Source of the DNA: DASQZT01 sp963728965
GTDB lineage: Bacteria > Acidobacteriota > Terriglobia > Bryobacterales > Bryobacteraceae
Length of the DNA stretch: 64,000 bases
Direction: 5' to 3'
NCBI GenBank assembly: GCA_963728965.1
Contig: CAVSMH010000014.1
Coordinates: forward strand, 1-64,000
Numbering within the stretch: position 1 is the first letter of the stretch; each line of letters begins with the position of its first letter. Of this stretch, positions 20,989 through 31,040 are shown piece after piece. The translations under genes were made by a program, and so were the position numbers. A model generated the notes under the pieces. It worked only from the letters and a program-made list of their open reading frames with translations. It was not told the DNA's origin and did no database searches.

Positions 20989-22656
20989 ATGCGATGCCTC
21001 GCCATCTTAGGCCTGCTGCCCTGTCTACTCGCGGCCGACGATCATTGGATCAAATTCATCTCTGGACCGTATGAGTTGATGACCGATGCCGGCGGTCGAC
21101 CGGCGCGCGAGACACTCGTGCAACTCGAGGAATTCCGGCATGCGCTGGGTCAACTCGTCGGCGAGCAAGACCTCCAGACACCTCAGCCCGTGCGCGTCCT
21201 TCTCTTCAAAAATGCCAAAGGGTGGACTTCCAACGCGCCCCTCGCGGAAGGGCGCGACCGGTACAATCTCGTATTGCAGGAAAAGGGCGCCATCTCGCCC
21301 GATGTGTATCGCGCGCTTACGCGCCTCTTTCTGAAATCCAATACCACGCAGATGCCGCCGCCGTTCGAGCATGGACTCGTCGAGTTCCTCTCCACCATTC
21401 AGGTCACCGGGATTCACATCACCGTTGGGACACCGCCTGCGCAACCCGACCTCGATTGGGCGCGGATCCATCTGCTGGTCGTCGATCCCGAGTATTTCGG
21501 CAAGATCCGCGTCCTCTTGTACAATCTGCGCAAGGGCGCGGATGCCGAGTCGGCATTTCGCAACGCGTTCGGCAAGCCGCGGGCCGATGTGGAGGCCCGG
21601 GTGAAGCAGCATTTCGCCGCCGGCAATTTCCAGACCACAAGCCTCTCGAGCCGTCCCCTGTCGCCCAACGACTTCATCGAGAGACAGGTGTCCGACGCGG
21701 ATGCGCGACTGGCTCGCGCGGACCTGCTGGCGGGCAGTCGCTCGGCCGCGGAATACCAGGCGCTCCTGCACGACCAGGTAAAGGTCGCCGAGGCGGAGGA
21801 AGGGCTGGGCCTGCTGGCACTGCGCGACCGACAGCCCGAGGAAGCCAAACGGCACTTTTCCCTAGCCATGCAGGCCGGCAGCCCGAGCCCGCGCTGCTAT
21901 ATCGAATACGCCAAGCTCGAAACGGACAACGAGAAGGCCACCCAGGCGCTCCTGCGCGCCGCCGGCATCAACCCCAAGCTCGAAGAGCCATTCGTGCTGA
22001 TGGCTCAGCGCGATACCGATCCGCACAAACGCCTGGCCCATTGGAAGGCTGCCACGGAGCGCAACCCGCGCAATCCCTCCTACTGGCAGGCGCTGGCCGA
22101 TTGCTACCTCGCGGACCACAACTACGGCGATGCGGCCAAAGCCTGGACGCAGGGCGAACAGGCCGCCACAGACCCCGTCGAAAAGCAACGTATGCACCAG
22201 GCACGGATGGCAATCGAGCAGCAGCGACTGGACTACGAGGCTGCCGAAAGAAGGCGAAAGGCCGAGGAGGAGGCGCGCGATATCGAGCGGCTCAAGGCTG
22301 AAGCCCGCGCCGAAGTGCATGCGCTCGAAAAGAAGTACAACAGCGGGGCGGCGCCCGCGACCAACCCGAATGCGGTGCCGTGGTGGGATGGACCTCGGCC
22401 CGGCGGCAAGGTACGCGGCAGTCTCAAGCAGGTGGATTGCCTCGGCAAGCAGGCCCGGCTGGTGGTGGAAGGGGAAGACCGCAGGGTCGTGCGCCTGCTG
22501 GTGACCGACCCTCGCCAGATCGCGATTTCGGGCACCGGCGAACTGTCGCTGGGCTGCGGCTCACAGAAGGCGCGGCACGTCGTGATCGAGTACTTCCCCA
22601 AACCGAATGCCCGCCTGTCAACCGTGGGCGAAGTGGCCACCATCGAGTTCCAGTGA
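20989..22656 (+). CDS. Exported TPR-repeat protein
   Basis: A 555-residue protein with GGAGGA before the ATG and a short hydrophobic N-terminus ending in …LPCLLAADD, a likely signal peptide. Residues 20-200 are a DUF1570-like peptidase-type region without an obvious active site. Residues 240-400 contain tetratricopeptide repeats (…EEGLGLLALRDRQPEEAKRHFSLAMQAGSP…NPSYWQALADCYLADHNYGDAAKAWTQGE…), followed by a charged coiled coil (about 405-450) and a beta-rich C-terminus. It is probably periplasmic and works through protein contacts. It overlaps the MFS transporter gene by 4 bp (GTGA). Confidence 0.75.
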   Translation: MRCLAILGLLPCLLAADDHWIKFISGPYELMTDAGGRPARETLVQLEEFRHALGQLVGEQDLQTPQPVRVLLFKNAKGWTSNAPLAEGRDRYNLVLQEKGAISPDVYRALTRLFLKSNTTQMPPPFEHGLVEFLSTIQVTGIHITVGTPPAQPDLDWARIHLLVVDPEYFGKIRVLLYNLRKGADAESAFRNAFGKPRADVEARVKQHFAAGNFQTTSLSSRPLSPNDFIERQVSDADARLARADLLAGSRSAAEYQALLHDQVKVAEAEEGLGLLALRDRQPEEAKRHFSLAMQAGSPSPRCYIEYAKLETDNEKATQALLRAAGINPKLEEPFVLMAQRDTDPHKRLAHWKAATERNPRNPSYWQALADCYLADHNYGDAAKAWTQGEQAATDPVEKQRMHQARMAIEQQRLDYEAAERRRKAEEEARDIERLKAEARAEVHALEKKYNSGAAPATNPNAVPWWDGPRPGGKVRGSLKQVDCLGKQARLVVEGEDRRVVRLLVTDPRQIAISGTGELSLGCGSQKARHVVIEYFPKPNARLSTVGEVATIEFQ

Positions 22657-23849
22657 TCGATCCCCGCCACGCCGCACGCTTCCGCTGGCTGGTGCTGGCA
22701 GTATTCGTGCTCTCTTCAGCCATCAACTACCTGGACCGCCAGGCGCTGGCCGCGCTGGCACCGGTAGTGTGCTCCGAGTATCACCTGTCCAACACGCAAT
22801 ACGGTTTCATCCAGACGGCGTTCAACCTCACCTATGCCGTGAGCGCGCCTCTGTCGGGCCTGCTCATCGACCGCTTCGGCCTGAACCGGACGATTTCGCT
22901 GGCCGTGGGCCTGTGGTCGTGCGCCGGCATCGCCACCGGGTTGACCCGCGGATTGGGCGGCCTGCTGCGCTGCCGAGCGGTACTGGGAGTGGCGGAGGCA
23001 GCCGGAATTCCGGCGGCGGGAAAAGCCATTCACCAACATCTCGCGCCCGCCGAGCGGGCCATGGGCAACGCCGTGAACCAGGCAGGCGTTAGCCTGGGTG
23101 CGATCGCCGCTCCGCCGCTGGCCACCTGGGTCGCGCTGCGCTGGGGATGGCGTGAAGCGTTTGTCGTCACCGGGATTCTGGGGCTGCTCTGGATTCCCTT
23201 GTGGTTGTGGATCTCGCGGCGATCGCCCGCAACTCCCGCCCCGAAGCCGGCCGGCGCGTCCGGCCGGGAACTGCTGCGCGATCGAAGGTTGTGGCGCTTT
23301 ATGGCGGCGAACGCGCTCAGCATGATCGGCTACGCGTTGTGGATGGGGTGGACGACCAAGTACCTGGTGGACGCGCGCGGGCTTACGCTGGTGGAATCCG
23401 CGTGGATCGCATGGCTGCCGCCGCTCTTCGCCACGGTGGGAGGGTTCGCTGGCGGATGGCTTTCGCTGCGCATCGTGCGGCGCGGGAGGCCGCCGCTGGA
23501 GGCGCGGTTCCGCGTCTGCCTGGCAGCTTCGGCGGTGGCTCTTTTCGGAGGCGCAGTGCCCGCGGCGCCCACTGCAGGGCTAGCCGCAGCGGCGATTTCG
23601 CTCAGCATCTGCGCGGTGGCGGCGTTCAGCGTAAACATGTACACCATGCCTCTCGATGCATTCGGCGGGGCACGGGCGGCATTTGCGGTTTCGATGTTGA
23701 CCGGATCGTACGGCGCCGTCAGCGCGCTGATCTCCCCGGTATTCGGATGGCTGATCGACCATCACGGCTACACCCCGGTGACGACCATGGCGGCACTCGC
23801 TCCGGCAGCCGCCTGCGCGGTGCTGTGGAGCGCGAGGCCGGCGCGGTGA
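22653..23849 (+). CDS. MFS transporter
   Basis: A 398-residue protein with a GTG start overlapping the previous stop. Twelve hydrophobic segments are visible. The N-terminal signature AINYLDRQALAALAPVVCSEY and 'GFIQTAFNLTYAVSAPLSGLLIDRFG' match the anion:cation symporter (hexuronate/ExuT-like) branch of the major facilitator superfamily, which takes up organic acids or sugar acids. The substrate here is unknown. Its end overlaps the glycosyltransferase start by 4 bp, so the three genes form one transcript. Confidence 0.82.
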   Translation: MIDPRHAARFRWLVLAVFVLSSAINYLDRQALAALAPVVCSEYHLSNTQYGFIQTAFNLTYAVSAPLSGLLIDRFGLNRTISLAVGLWSCAGIATGLTRGLGGLLRCRAVLGVAEAAGIPAAGKAIHQHLAPAERAMGNAVNQAGVSLGAIAAPPLATWVALRWGWREAFVVTGILGLLWIPLWLWISRRSPATPAPKPAGASGRELLRDRRLWRFMAANALSMIGYALWMGWTTKYLVDARGLTLVESAWIAWLPPLFATVGGFAGGWLSLRIVRRGRPPLEARFRVCLAASAVALFGGAVPAAPTAGLAAAAISLSICAVAAFSVNMYTMPLDAFGGARAAFAVSMLTGSYGAVSALISPVFGWLIDHHGYTPVTTMAALAPAAACAVLWSARPAR

Positions 23850-25465
23850 AGCAGCGGCTGAAGCGCTGGCTCTTCGCGCTGCTGCGCAAAGATCCCGAGG
23901 CGGTGGTGGCGGTATTCGCCACCGGCGACGCCGAACGGTGCCGGCGCATGGCCGAAGAGGTTCGGAACCTCGAACCAGGCCGACGCCATTTTCTGATTAC
24001 CAACGAGAACTGGCCGGAAATGCGCCGCGTGCTGAAGCGGCATCGCATCGGACTGGCGCCAGTGATGTTGGCGCGTGAGGGCAATGCGCTGCGACGCGCC
24101 GCGTACCGCATGGCGCCGCGCAAGATTCTGGCCTATAACTCGCGGCTGGAACGGCATCACCTGCGGCTGGACTTGTCGTCGTTCCTCTTCTGGCGGGGCG
24201 TTCCGCTCGACCGGATTCACCTGCGTCCCGGGTGGTGGCCGTTGCCCACGCGCGAACGCTCCTCCGCGCCGACGTCCTGCCGCAGGGTGGAAGGCCGGCC
24301 GTGTTCGCCGGAACGGCGGCGCGTGGCCATGCTCACGCCCTACTTTCCATATCCGCTGGCGCATGGCGGAGCGGTACGAATCTACCATCTGCTGCGCGAA
24401 GCGGCACGCGAGTTCGATATCGAGCTGCTGTCATTCACCGATGAAGGTCCCCCGCCGATGGGGCCGCTACTCGAGTTCTGCGCGCGGGTGGTGCTGGTGC
24501 AGAAGCCCCGCTATCGCGAGCCGCGCTGGTCCACGCTCCGGCCGCCCGAAGTTCACGAATTCCGTTCTGCCGCCATGGCCCAGGCGCTGGCCGAAGAACG
24601 GTGCGGGTTCGGGTTCGAACTGCTGCAGGTGGAATACACGCAGCTTGCCGAATATGCCGGCGATGTGCTGGTGGAGCACGACGTCACCTTCGATCTGTTT
24701 GGGCAGGTCGCGCGGAGCGAGCGGACCCTGTCTGCGTGGTGGGATTACTTCCGGTGGCGGCGTTTCGAGACGCGCGCTACGCGGCGTTGTCCGCGCGTGG
24801 TGGTGATGTCCCAAAAAGACGCCGAACTGCTCGGGCCCGGCGTGCGAACCGCGGTGATCGAGAACGGCGTGGACCTGGCGCGGTTCCAGCCGCAGCCGGA
24901 GACGGCGGGCGAGCGGGTGCTGTTCATCGGCTCCTTCCGGCACTTTCCCAATGTGCAGGCTTTCCGGTTTTTCCGCGAGAGGGTGTGGCCGCTGCTGCAC
25001 GAAAAATTCCCGCGGATGACGCTGACCGTCGTTTGCGGTGCCGACCCTCTTACCTACTGGCGCGCCTTTACCGACTCACCGGAGCCGGAGGCGGACGAAC
25101 GCATCCGCCTGCTGGGATTCGTGGCGGACGTGCGGCCGCTCTATGTGGAAACCAACCTGGTGATCGTGCCTACGACGGTTTCGGCGGGTACGAACGTAAA
25201 GGTCCTGGAGGCGATGGCGATGCAGCGCGCCGTCGTCTCGACCACGTCGGGCTGCGCCGGACTAGGTCTGCTTCACAACCACAGCGTGTGGGTGGCGGAC
25301 GCGCCCGAAGCATTCGCTGCGGGAGTGGCCACGCTGATCAGCGACCCGGAGCGACGCGAAGCGATGGCGCTGGCCGCGCGCGGGCACGCCCTGCGCCACT
25401 TCGACTGGGCCGCCATCGGAGAGAAACAGCGCGAGCTATTTCGCGCTCAGCAGGTTGGCAAATAA
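23846..25465 (+). CDS. Glycosyltransferase with N-terminal extension
   Basis: A 539-residue protein with a GTG start. Residues 1-150 form an extra domain (…RRHFLITNENWPEMRRVLKRHR…LPTRER) found in some exopolysaccharide enzymes; its role is unclear. From residue 155 a GT4-type glycosyltransferase is visible: AMLTPYFPYPLAHGGAVRIYHL (acceptor side), then ENGVDLARFQ and VLFIGSFRHFPNVQAF. The donor-binding motif VPTTVSAGTNVKVLEAMAMQRAVV carries the C-terminal Glu. It transfers a sugar from a nucleotide donor to an unknown acceptor. Its end overlaps the convergent PIG-L gene by 30 bp. Confidence 0.85.
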   Translation: MKQRLKRWLFALLRKDPEAVVAVFATGDAERCRRMAEEVRNLEPGRRHFLITNENWPEMRRVLKRHRIGLAPVMLAREGNALRRAAYRMAPRKILAYNSRLERHHLRLDLSSFLFWRGVPLDRIHLRPGWWPLPTRERSSAPTSCRRVEGRPCSPERRRVAMLTPYFPYPLAHGGAVRIYHLLREAAREFDIELLSFTDEGPPPMGPLLEFCARVVLVQKPRYREPRWSTLRPPEVHEFRSAAMAQALAEERCGFGFELLQVEYTQLAEYAGDVLVEHDVTFDLFGQVARSERTLSAWWDYFRWRRFETRATRRCPRVVVMSQKDAELLGPGVRTAVIENGVDLARFQPQPETAGERVLFIGSFRHFPNVQAFRFFRERVWPLLHEKFPRMTLTVVCGADPLTYWRAFTDSPEPEADERIRLLGFVADVRPLYVETNLVIVPTTVSAGTNVKVLEAMAMQRAVVSTTSGCAGLGLLHNHSVWVADAPEAFAAGVATLISDPERREAMALAARGHALRHFDWAAIGEKQRELFRAQQVGK

Positions 25466-28000
25466 GCGATACGCTCCAGGCACACCGGCGGGCAGTTCGC
25501 GGAACCACGAATACGCGGTGAAGATGTAGACGCCTTTGCCATAGCGGGCCCACAGCTCGCCGCCTTCAAGCGGCTTCTCACCTGGATCGGCGGAGGCGAG
25601 CACGGTTTGGTAGTGCGGGTCCCAGCTGGTGGCGAAATTGAGGCCTCGCTCCTGGATCCAGCCGGCGAAGTCCCTGGCAGTGATTTCGTTGGGAGTGTGG
25701 AGCAAGGGACTGTCGGGATGCGGAAACGTCACCGGCGCCTCCTCGACGGTGACGCGGTATTGATTGCCGGCGGGCACGTGGAGGGGATACGGTCCGAAGC
25801 CGGACCGGGCTTGCGCGGGCAGTTGCGATTGCAGCCCGCGGGCGCCAGCGGGAAGGCCGGAACCCTCGCCTGCCTGGTATTGCACGACATAAGTGCCACC
25901 GTTCTCAACATAGCGCATCAGCCTCTGCTGGTTGGCCCGCAGATCCGGACGCACGCTATACGCACGCACGCCCGCCACAATGGCATCGAACCGCGAAAGG
26001 TCTCCCTGCTCCAGGTCGGATTGCGCCAGCAGGGTCACCTCCACACCGAGCTGCCGCAATGCCGCAGGCATGTCGTCACCGGCCCCCATGATATAGGCGA
26101 TGCGATGCGCGGTGATCTTGATGTCGCTGCGCACAGCCTTGACCACCGAAGGCGGGAACAACGCCTGGGTGGGAATGTGGGGATATGCAATGACGGTCAT
26201 GCCGTTGGCGATCTCTCGCCCGCCGAGCGTGGCCACGGCCTTGATGCCGGCGGTGGTTTCGGCGGCGGGTGGTGTCACGGTGAATGCCAGTTCCTGCTGC
26301 TCGCCCGCTGCCGCGATGTGAAATTGCTGCCAGGCGGGCTCCACCCTCCAACCCGCGGGCACATCGAGGCGCAGTTCGCCTCGGGCATTGGGGAGATTGG
26401 CCTTCACGGCGACATGCACGGAACGCGGCGTTTCGGCGGGGAAGATGGTCACGGGGTCGGGCAGATTCACGGCGGCCGCCGGCACGATGGCCAGTGGGCG
26501 CACGCGCTCCCCTTCGGCACGATCGGCATAGCGATGGTGGACGGCGCGCACCAGTTCTACGGACGTTCCGCCGATGGTGAGTCGCAGGCGCACCTGGAGT
26601 ACGGGCGGCGTATCGGGGAGTCCGATGAGCGCCTGATCGTCCACCGTGTAGACGTCCCCGGTGGGCGGCTTTACGAGCCAGTACGGCTGCGAGTAGGGCT
26701 GGCCCGGCGGGACCTGGCGCGAGATGGACACGCTGAGCGGCTGGTTGTATTCGAGCTTGCCGGCTTCCTTCGGCAGCGCTTCGTTCCACATGCCTTCAAA
26801 GCGGGCGCTCTCGAAAGCAACCGGGATGTGGGACCGATTCACCAGAGTAGTGGTCACGGTCAACTCCGCGCCCGGGGTTGCGTCTGGCTGCTGAGCCTGG
26901 GCTTCGGCCCAAAGACCGGCGCAGGCGGCCATGGTTTCATCCAGCTCGGCGAGCTTGAGTTTCGCCAGGGGATCGGAGATCGCGGCCATCAACGGGCGCG
27001 CCTTGGCCAGGTAAGGGACGGCATTTTCGGGATGGGCCGGCTGGTAGGCGCGGATGGCACTCTCGATCAGGGAAGCGACGGCAGCGCCGCCGGGCAGCCG
27101 GTTCCAGGAGGTGTCGACGCCGTCGAAAGGGTCGCTCTTCGCAGGCGGGCCTTCGAGGAGATCGAAACCGGAGACGGAATCGCCGGCCCGTCGCATGGCT
27201 CCCGTGCCCTGGCTGTGGTGCATGCTGCGGCTCAGCACCGCAAGCTCGTCGTAAGAATAGCCGAGCACGGGATTGAATGCGCCGGTTTCCACCGCGCCGG
27301 CCTGGGGCGCCGCCCCAGACTCATCGGAGCCCGCGCGGCCCACATTGAAGCCGAAGCCGCTGAAGCCTGCCGCGCGCACCAGTCGCTTGGCGCGCCAGGG
27401 CTGTACGAATTTCAATTGCTCCGGGAAGCGCTGCGGATCGCCCGCCGCTTCGTAGGCCTCCTTGCCGAGAATGGCCGAGGTCTGATGCTGGCCGTGGCCG
27501 TCGCGGGGCGTGCCGCTAAAACCGAGAATGACGACATCGGGCCGATAGCGGCGCATCACCCAGACGATGTCGGAGAGGATGCGGTCGTGCCCCCATTTGG
27601 CAAGGGTCTCGGCGGCGGTTTTGGTGAATCCGAAATCGATGGCGCGAGAGAAGAACTGCTCGGCGCCATCGATCTGGCGGGCATCCAGCAATTCCTGCGT
27701 GCGGATAATACCGAGCTGCGCGCCCTGTTCCGGGCCGATAAGGTTCTGGCCGCCTTCACCGCGGGTAAGGGACAGATAGGCGGCGCGCATGTGGCGGCCG
27801 CGGGCGAAATAAGCCAACAGCGCGGTCCGCTCGTCATCGGGATGCGCGGCGATCATGAGGAGCGTGCCGAGTTCGTTCAGCTTGTGCAGCCGCTGCTCGA
27901 CCTCATCGGCGCCGGAAAAGGGCCGTTGGGCGCGGGCAGTGGCGGACAGAAGCAGGAGAAACGCAAGCAAGGAGCGGCCAAACAGTCTGCTCGAAGGCAT
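25436..28000 (-). CDS. Large secreted PIG-L (LmbE-type) deacetylase family protein
   Basis: An 854-residue protein with an N-terminal signal peptide (…SLLAFLLLLSATARAQ). The PIG-L domain follows at about 35-300: MIAAHPDDERTALLAYFARG (the zinc-binding AHPDDE motif), then SRDIVWV…VVILGFSGTPRDGHGQHQ with the later histidines. The remaining 500 residues have Ig-like beta domains and a ThuA-like C-terminal section. Members remove acetyl groups from N-acetylglucosamine-like sugars. Acidobacteria carry many long secreted versions whose substrates are unknown. It lies 100 bp downstream of the AtuA-like gene. Confidence 0.82.
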   Translation of the reverse strand: MPSSRLFGRSLLAFLLLLSATARAQRPFSGADEVEQRLHKLNELGTLLMIAAHPDDERTALLAYFARGRHMRAAYLSLTRGEGGQNLIGPEQGAQLGIIRTQELLDARQIDGAEQFFSRAIDFGFTKTAAETLAKWGHDRILSDIVWVMRRYRPDVVILGFSGTPRDGHGQHQTSAILGKEAYEAAGDPQRFPEQLKFVQPWRAKRLVRAAGFSGFGFNVGRAGSDESGAAPQAGAVETGAFNPVLGYSYDELAVLSRSMHHSQGTGAMRRAGDSVSGFDLLEGPPAKSDPFDGVDTSWNRLPGGAAVASLIESAIRAYQPAHPENAVPYLAKARPLMAAISDPLAKLKLAELDETMAACAGLWAEAQAQQPDATPGAELTVTTTLVNRSHIPVAFESARFEGMWNEALPKEAGKLEYNQPLSVSISRQVPPGQPYSQPYWLVKPPTGDVYTVDDQALIGLPDTPPVLQVRLRLTIGGTSVELVRAVHHRYADRAEGERVRPLAIVPAAAVNLPDPVTIFPAETPRSVHVAVKANLPNARGELRLDVPAGWRVEPAWQQFHIAAAGEQQELAFTVTPPAAETTAGIKAVATLGGREIANGMTVIAYPHIPTQALFPPSVVKAVRSDIKITAHRIAYIMGAGDDMPAALRQLGVEVTLLAQSDLEQGDLSRFDAIVAGVRAYSVRPDLRANQQRLMRYVENGGTYVVQYQAGEGSGLPAGARGLQSQLPAQARSGFGPYPLHVPAGNQYRVTVEEAPVTFPHPDSPLLHTPNEITARDFAGWIQERGLNFATSWDPHYQTVLASADPGEKPLEGGELWARYGKGVYIFTAYSWFRELPAGVPGAYRLFANLLSAK

Positions 28001-28100
28001 TAAGGATTCATTTTACGACGGCCTGAGGGATTGTCTGTGGCAGATGATTCGCGAGGACGCGGCCGGCCGTCAGAAGCCCGGGCGGTGTTCCAGGGCCTCG

Positions 28101-29435
28101 CTACTCCACCACCTCGACACGCGTCGCGATTTCCTCGCGCGGAATGAGCGCGGACCAGTAGGCGACGATCTCGCGGACCGGCGGGCGGCCCTCGCCAAAT
28201 CCGGTCGCGCCGGGAGGGCCGTTCAGCACCAGCGGGATCAGTTCGCGCGTAAAGCGGTCGACGGCCTGACGCTCGCGGCCGCGCACACTGATGCGCAACT
28301 GTACCTCGGGCGGATCGGCATTGGGCGGCGCGGCAGGGCCATGGCAGGCGTTGACACCGAAGAATTCGGTGTGGACCTCGTCGAACCGGAGTCCTAGCCG
28401 CTGCAGGCGCTCGCGTACGATGCCGTCGGCGGCGCGCGCCTTTTCGAGGGCCTCGGGCCAGGAGTAGACCAGCGTGCCAATGGCTTTCCATCCGTCGGCG
28501 AAACTGATCGAGAGCTTCAGGAAAGGCGTCCGCGGTGCGCCGCGAATGCCGGTCACCTCGACGCAGTCGGGGCCGGTGTCCGCCAACCGGATGCTGGTGA
28601 AATCGGCGATGCAATCGGGCGTGATGTAGCCGGCAGGGTCGCCCAATTCGTAAAGCAACTGTTCCTTCACGGTGTGGGTATCGATCCGGCCCCCCGTGCC
28701 GGGGTGCTTGGTGATGCGGAAGGTGCCATCGGCTTCGGCCTCCACGATGGGGTAGCCGATATCGGCCATGTCGTGCAGTTCCTTCCAGTCCACCTGACAG
28801 TTGCCGCCCGAACATTGCGCGCCACACTCGATGATGTGGCCGGCGATGGTGCCGGCCGCGAGCCTGTCGTAGTCGCCGGCACCCCAGCCGAACGTGTGAA
28901 TCATGGGGCCCAAGGTGAGCGCCGTATCGGTGGACCGGCCGGCGATGACGATATCGGCGCCGGTCGAAAGGGCCTCCGCCAACGGGAACGCGCCGATATA
29001 GGCATTGGCGCTGAGGATGCGATCGCGGATCGTCGACATCGGCTCGCCGGTATCCATATCGCGCAGGGCATAGCCTTTTGCTAGAAACTCATCCAGCCGG
29101 CCGGCGACATCGTCGCCGAGCACCACCGCCACCTTGAGCCCGGGCGCGAGACGGACCACTTCGCGCGCGCAGGCCACCGGATTCACGCCTCCGGCATTGG
29201 CGACCACTCTGATATGGCGCTCGCGAATGCGCGGTGCGATGCGCGCCACCAGCGGCGGAAAGTCGCGCGCGTAGCCGAGCTTCGGGTCGGCATGCTTCTG
29301 CTTTTGCAGAATCGACATGGTGATCTCCGCCAGGTAGTCGAGCGCCAGAAAATCGATGGGCCCCTGCTCCACCAGCCGTACGGGGGCTTCCAGCCAGTCG
29401 CCCCAGAAGCCCTGGCCGTTGGCGATGCGGATCAT
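28101..29435 (-). CDS. AtuA-like (DUF1446) protein
   Basis: A 444-residue protein of the AtuA/DUF1446 family, found beside acyl-CoA carboxylases such as the geranyl-CoA system for acyclic terpenes. Key patterns are MIRIANGQGFWGDWLEAPVR, VANAGGVNP, IVIAGRSTDTALTLGP and GAQCSGGN. The family's biochemical reaction is not firmly known. The last 100 residues look like the additional small domain (fused AtuA-associated). Its ATG overlaps the carboxyltransferase stop by 4 bp, so the pair is coexpressed. That points to catabolism of a branched or isoprenoid acyl-CoA. Confidence 0.85.
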   Translation of the reverse strand: MIRIANGQGFWGDWLEAPVRLVEQGPIDFLALDYLAEITMSILQKQKHADPKLGYARDFPPLVARIAPRIRERHIRVVANAGGVNPVACAREVVRLAPGLKVAVVLGDDVAGRLDEFLAKGYALRDMDTGEPMSTIRDRILSANAYIGAFPLAEALSTGADIVIAGRSTDTALTLGPMIHTFGWGAGDYDRLAAGTIAGHIIECGAQCSGGNCQVDWKELHDMADIGYPIVEAEADGTFRITKHPGTGGRIDTHTVKEQLLYELGDPAGYITPDCIADFTSIRLADTGPDCVEVTGIRGAPRTPFLKLSISFADGWKAIGTLVYSWPEALEKARAADGIVRERLQRLGLRFDEVHTEFFGVNACHGPAAPPNADPPEVQLRISVRGRERQAVDRFTRELIPLVLNGPPGATGFGEGRPPVREIVAYWSALIPREEIATRVEVVE

Positions 29436-31039
29436 GCGAGAGGCGCTCCCGGTATGGGTGGCTGGACCCCTTGCGATCTCGGATGGTACATGCAAGCCTC
29501 CAGCGCCTGGGTCAGGACCCGGCGCGTGTCGAGCGGATCGATAATGGCATCGCAGTGACCGCGCGCCGCCGCGTACCGGGCGTCCAGCCAGCGCTCGTAA
29601 TCCGCGCGCGTGCGCTCGACGGCTTCCTTGAGGTGTTCGGGCAGGGGCGCGCCCCTGTGTCTTTCGAGTTCGGCGGAGTAGAGGGCCACCACCGCGGAGT
29701 CGCCTTCCATCACGCCGATTCGCGCGGTAGGCCAACTGAAGGTGAAGTCGGGGTCAAATCCCTGACCGGCCATGGCATAATAGCCGGCCCCACTGGCGTG
29801 GTTGAGGGTTACCACAATGCGGGGCACGGAGGCGCACGACATGGTCTCCACCATGTCGGCGCCGGCGCGAATGATGCCTTCGCGTTCGGCTTCCGGACCC
29901 ACCATGAAGCCCGACACGTCTTGCAGGTAGACGAGCGGCGTGCCGGCACGCTCGGCGGCCTCCACGAAGTACGCCACCTTGCGCGCCGATTCGGTGTAGA
30001 TGATGCCGCCGATGCGGGGACGGCCACCAGTCTTCAGAAAGCCGCGGCGGTTGGCGATGATGGCCACCGGGCGGCCCTCCAGCCGCGCATTGGCGCACAG
30101 CATTTCCGGGGCGTACTCCGGCTGGAATTCGTCGTAATCGCCGGCATCGAAAATGCGGAAAAGAATCTCCTCGATATCGTACGGCAGGCGATGGTCGGCG
30201 GGCAGGACCGCATAAAGCTCCGCGGCATCGCGTTCGGGAAGCTTGGCAGCAGGCGGCGCCGGTGTCTCCGGCCCCGGCAACTGGCGAACCCGCCGGCGGA
30301 TATGGGCCAGGCAATCGGCATCGTCGCGGGCCATGTAATGCGCTACCCCGCTGACCGCGGTATGCAGCCGCGCGCCGCCCAGCGGTTCGGAATCGATCAC
30401 CTGCCCGGTGGCGCCCTTCACCAGGTTGGGACCTCCCAGACCCATGAAGCTGGTGCCCTCCACCATGATGATGACGTCGCTCAGGGCGGGCAGGTAGGCC
30501 CCGCCGGCGATGCACGGACCCATCACGGCGGCAATTTGCGGCACGCGGAGCTTCCGCCGCATCAGCGAGTTGTAATAGAAGATGCGTCCGGCGCCGTACT
30601 GGCCAGGAAAGATGCCGTCCTGGTAGGGCAGGTTCACGCCCGCGGAATCGACCAGGTATACGATCGGCAAGCGGCTGCGCATGGCGATTTCCTGGGCGCG
30701 CAGGATCTTGGTAATGGTTTCGGGCCACCAGGACCCGGCTTTCACGGTGGCGTCATTGGCGACGACTACGGCGGGACGGCCTTCGATTCTTCCCAGACCG
30801 GTGACCACGCCCGCGCCCGGCGCCTGGCCGTCGTAGCGATCGTACGCGATCAACAGGCCGACCTCGAGGAACGAGGACGCGGGATCGGTCAACGCGGCGA
30901 TGCGCTCGCGGGCCGTCATTTTCCCGGCGCGATGCTGCCGTTCGATGCGCATCGGGCCGCCGCCCTCCCGAAGGCGTTCTTCGAGCTTGCGGAGCTGCTC
31001 CACGAGAAGACGCAAGTGCGCCTGGCGGGCGACGTCCAC
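29432..31039 (-). CDS. Acyl-CoA carboxylase carboxyltransferase subunit
   Basis: A 535-residue protein of the biotin-dependent acyl-CoA carboxylase beta family (propionyl-, methylcrotonyl-, geranyl-CoA type). It shows GKMTARERIAALTDP near the N-terminus, VANDATVKAGSW, an oxyanion Gly pattern (MGPCIAGGAYLPALSDV), GLGGPNLVKGATGQ, and the second-half motif SGAGYYAMAGQGFDPDFTFSWPTARIGVM. It moves CO2 from carboxybiotin to an acyl-CoA. The GTG start lies 1 bp after the NIPSNAP stop. The biotin carboxylase and carrier subunits are not in the window, so the partner must be encoded elsewhere. Confidence 0.88.
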   Translation of the reverse strand: MDVARQAHLRLLVEQLRKLEERLREGGGPMRIERQHRAGKMTARERIAALTDPASSFLEVGLLIAYDRYDGQAPGAGVVTGLGRIEGRPAVVVANDATVKAGSWWPETITKILRAQEIAMRSRLPIVYLVDSAGVNLPYQDGIFPGQYGAGRIFYYNSLMRRKLRVPQIAAVMGPCIAGGAYLPALSDVIIMVEGTSFMGLGGPNLVKGATGQVIDSEPLGGARLHTAVSGVAHYMARDDADCLAHIRRRVRQLPGPETPAPPAAKLPERDAAELYAVLPADHRLPYDIEEILFRIFDAGDYDEFQPEYAPEMLCANARLEGRPVAIIANRRGFLKTGGRPRIGGIIYTESARKVAYFVEAAERAGTPLVYLQDVSGFMVGPEAEREGIIRAGADMVETMSCASVPRIVVTLNHASGAGYYAMAGQGFDPDFTFSWPTARIGVMEGDSAVVALYSAELERHRGAPLPEHLKEAVERTRADYERWLDARYAAARGHCDAIIDPLDTRRVLTQALEACMYHPRSQGVQPPIPGAPLA

Positions 31040-31040
31040 G

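Noticed and set aside
25607..28003. Long plus-strand open frame (798 codons) opposite the PIG-L gene
   Set aside because: Antisense shadow of a GC-rich gene; the minus-strand frame has a signal peptide, the AHPDDE motif and a full domain architecture.
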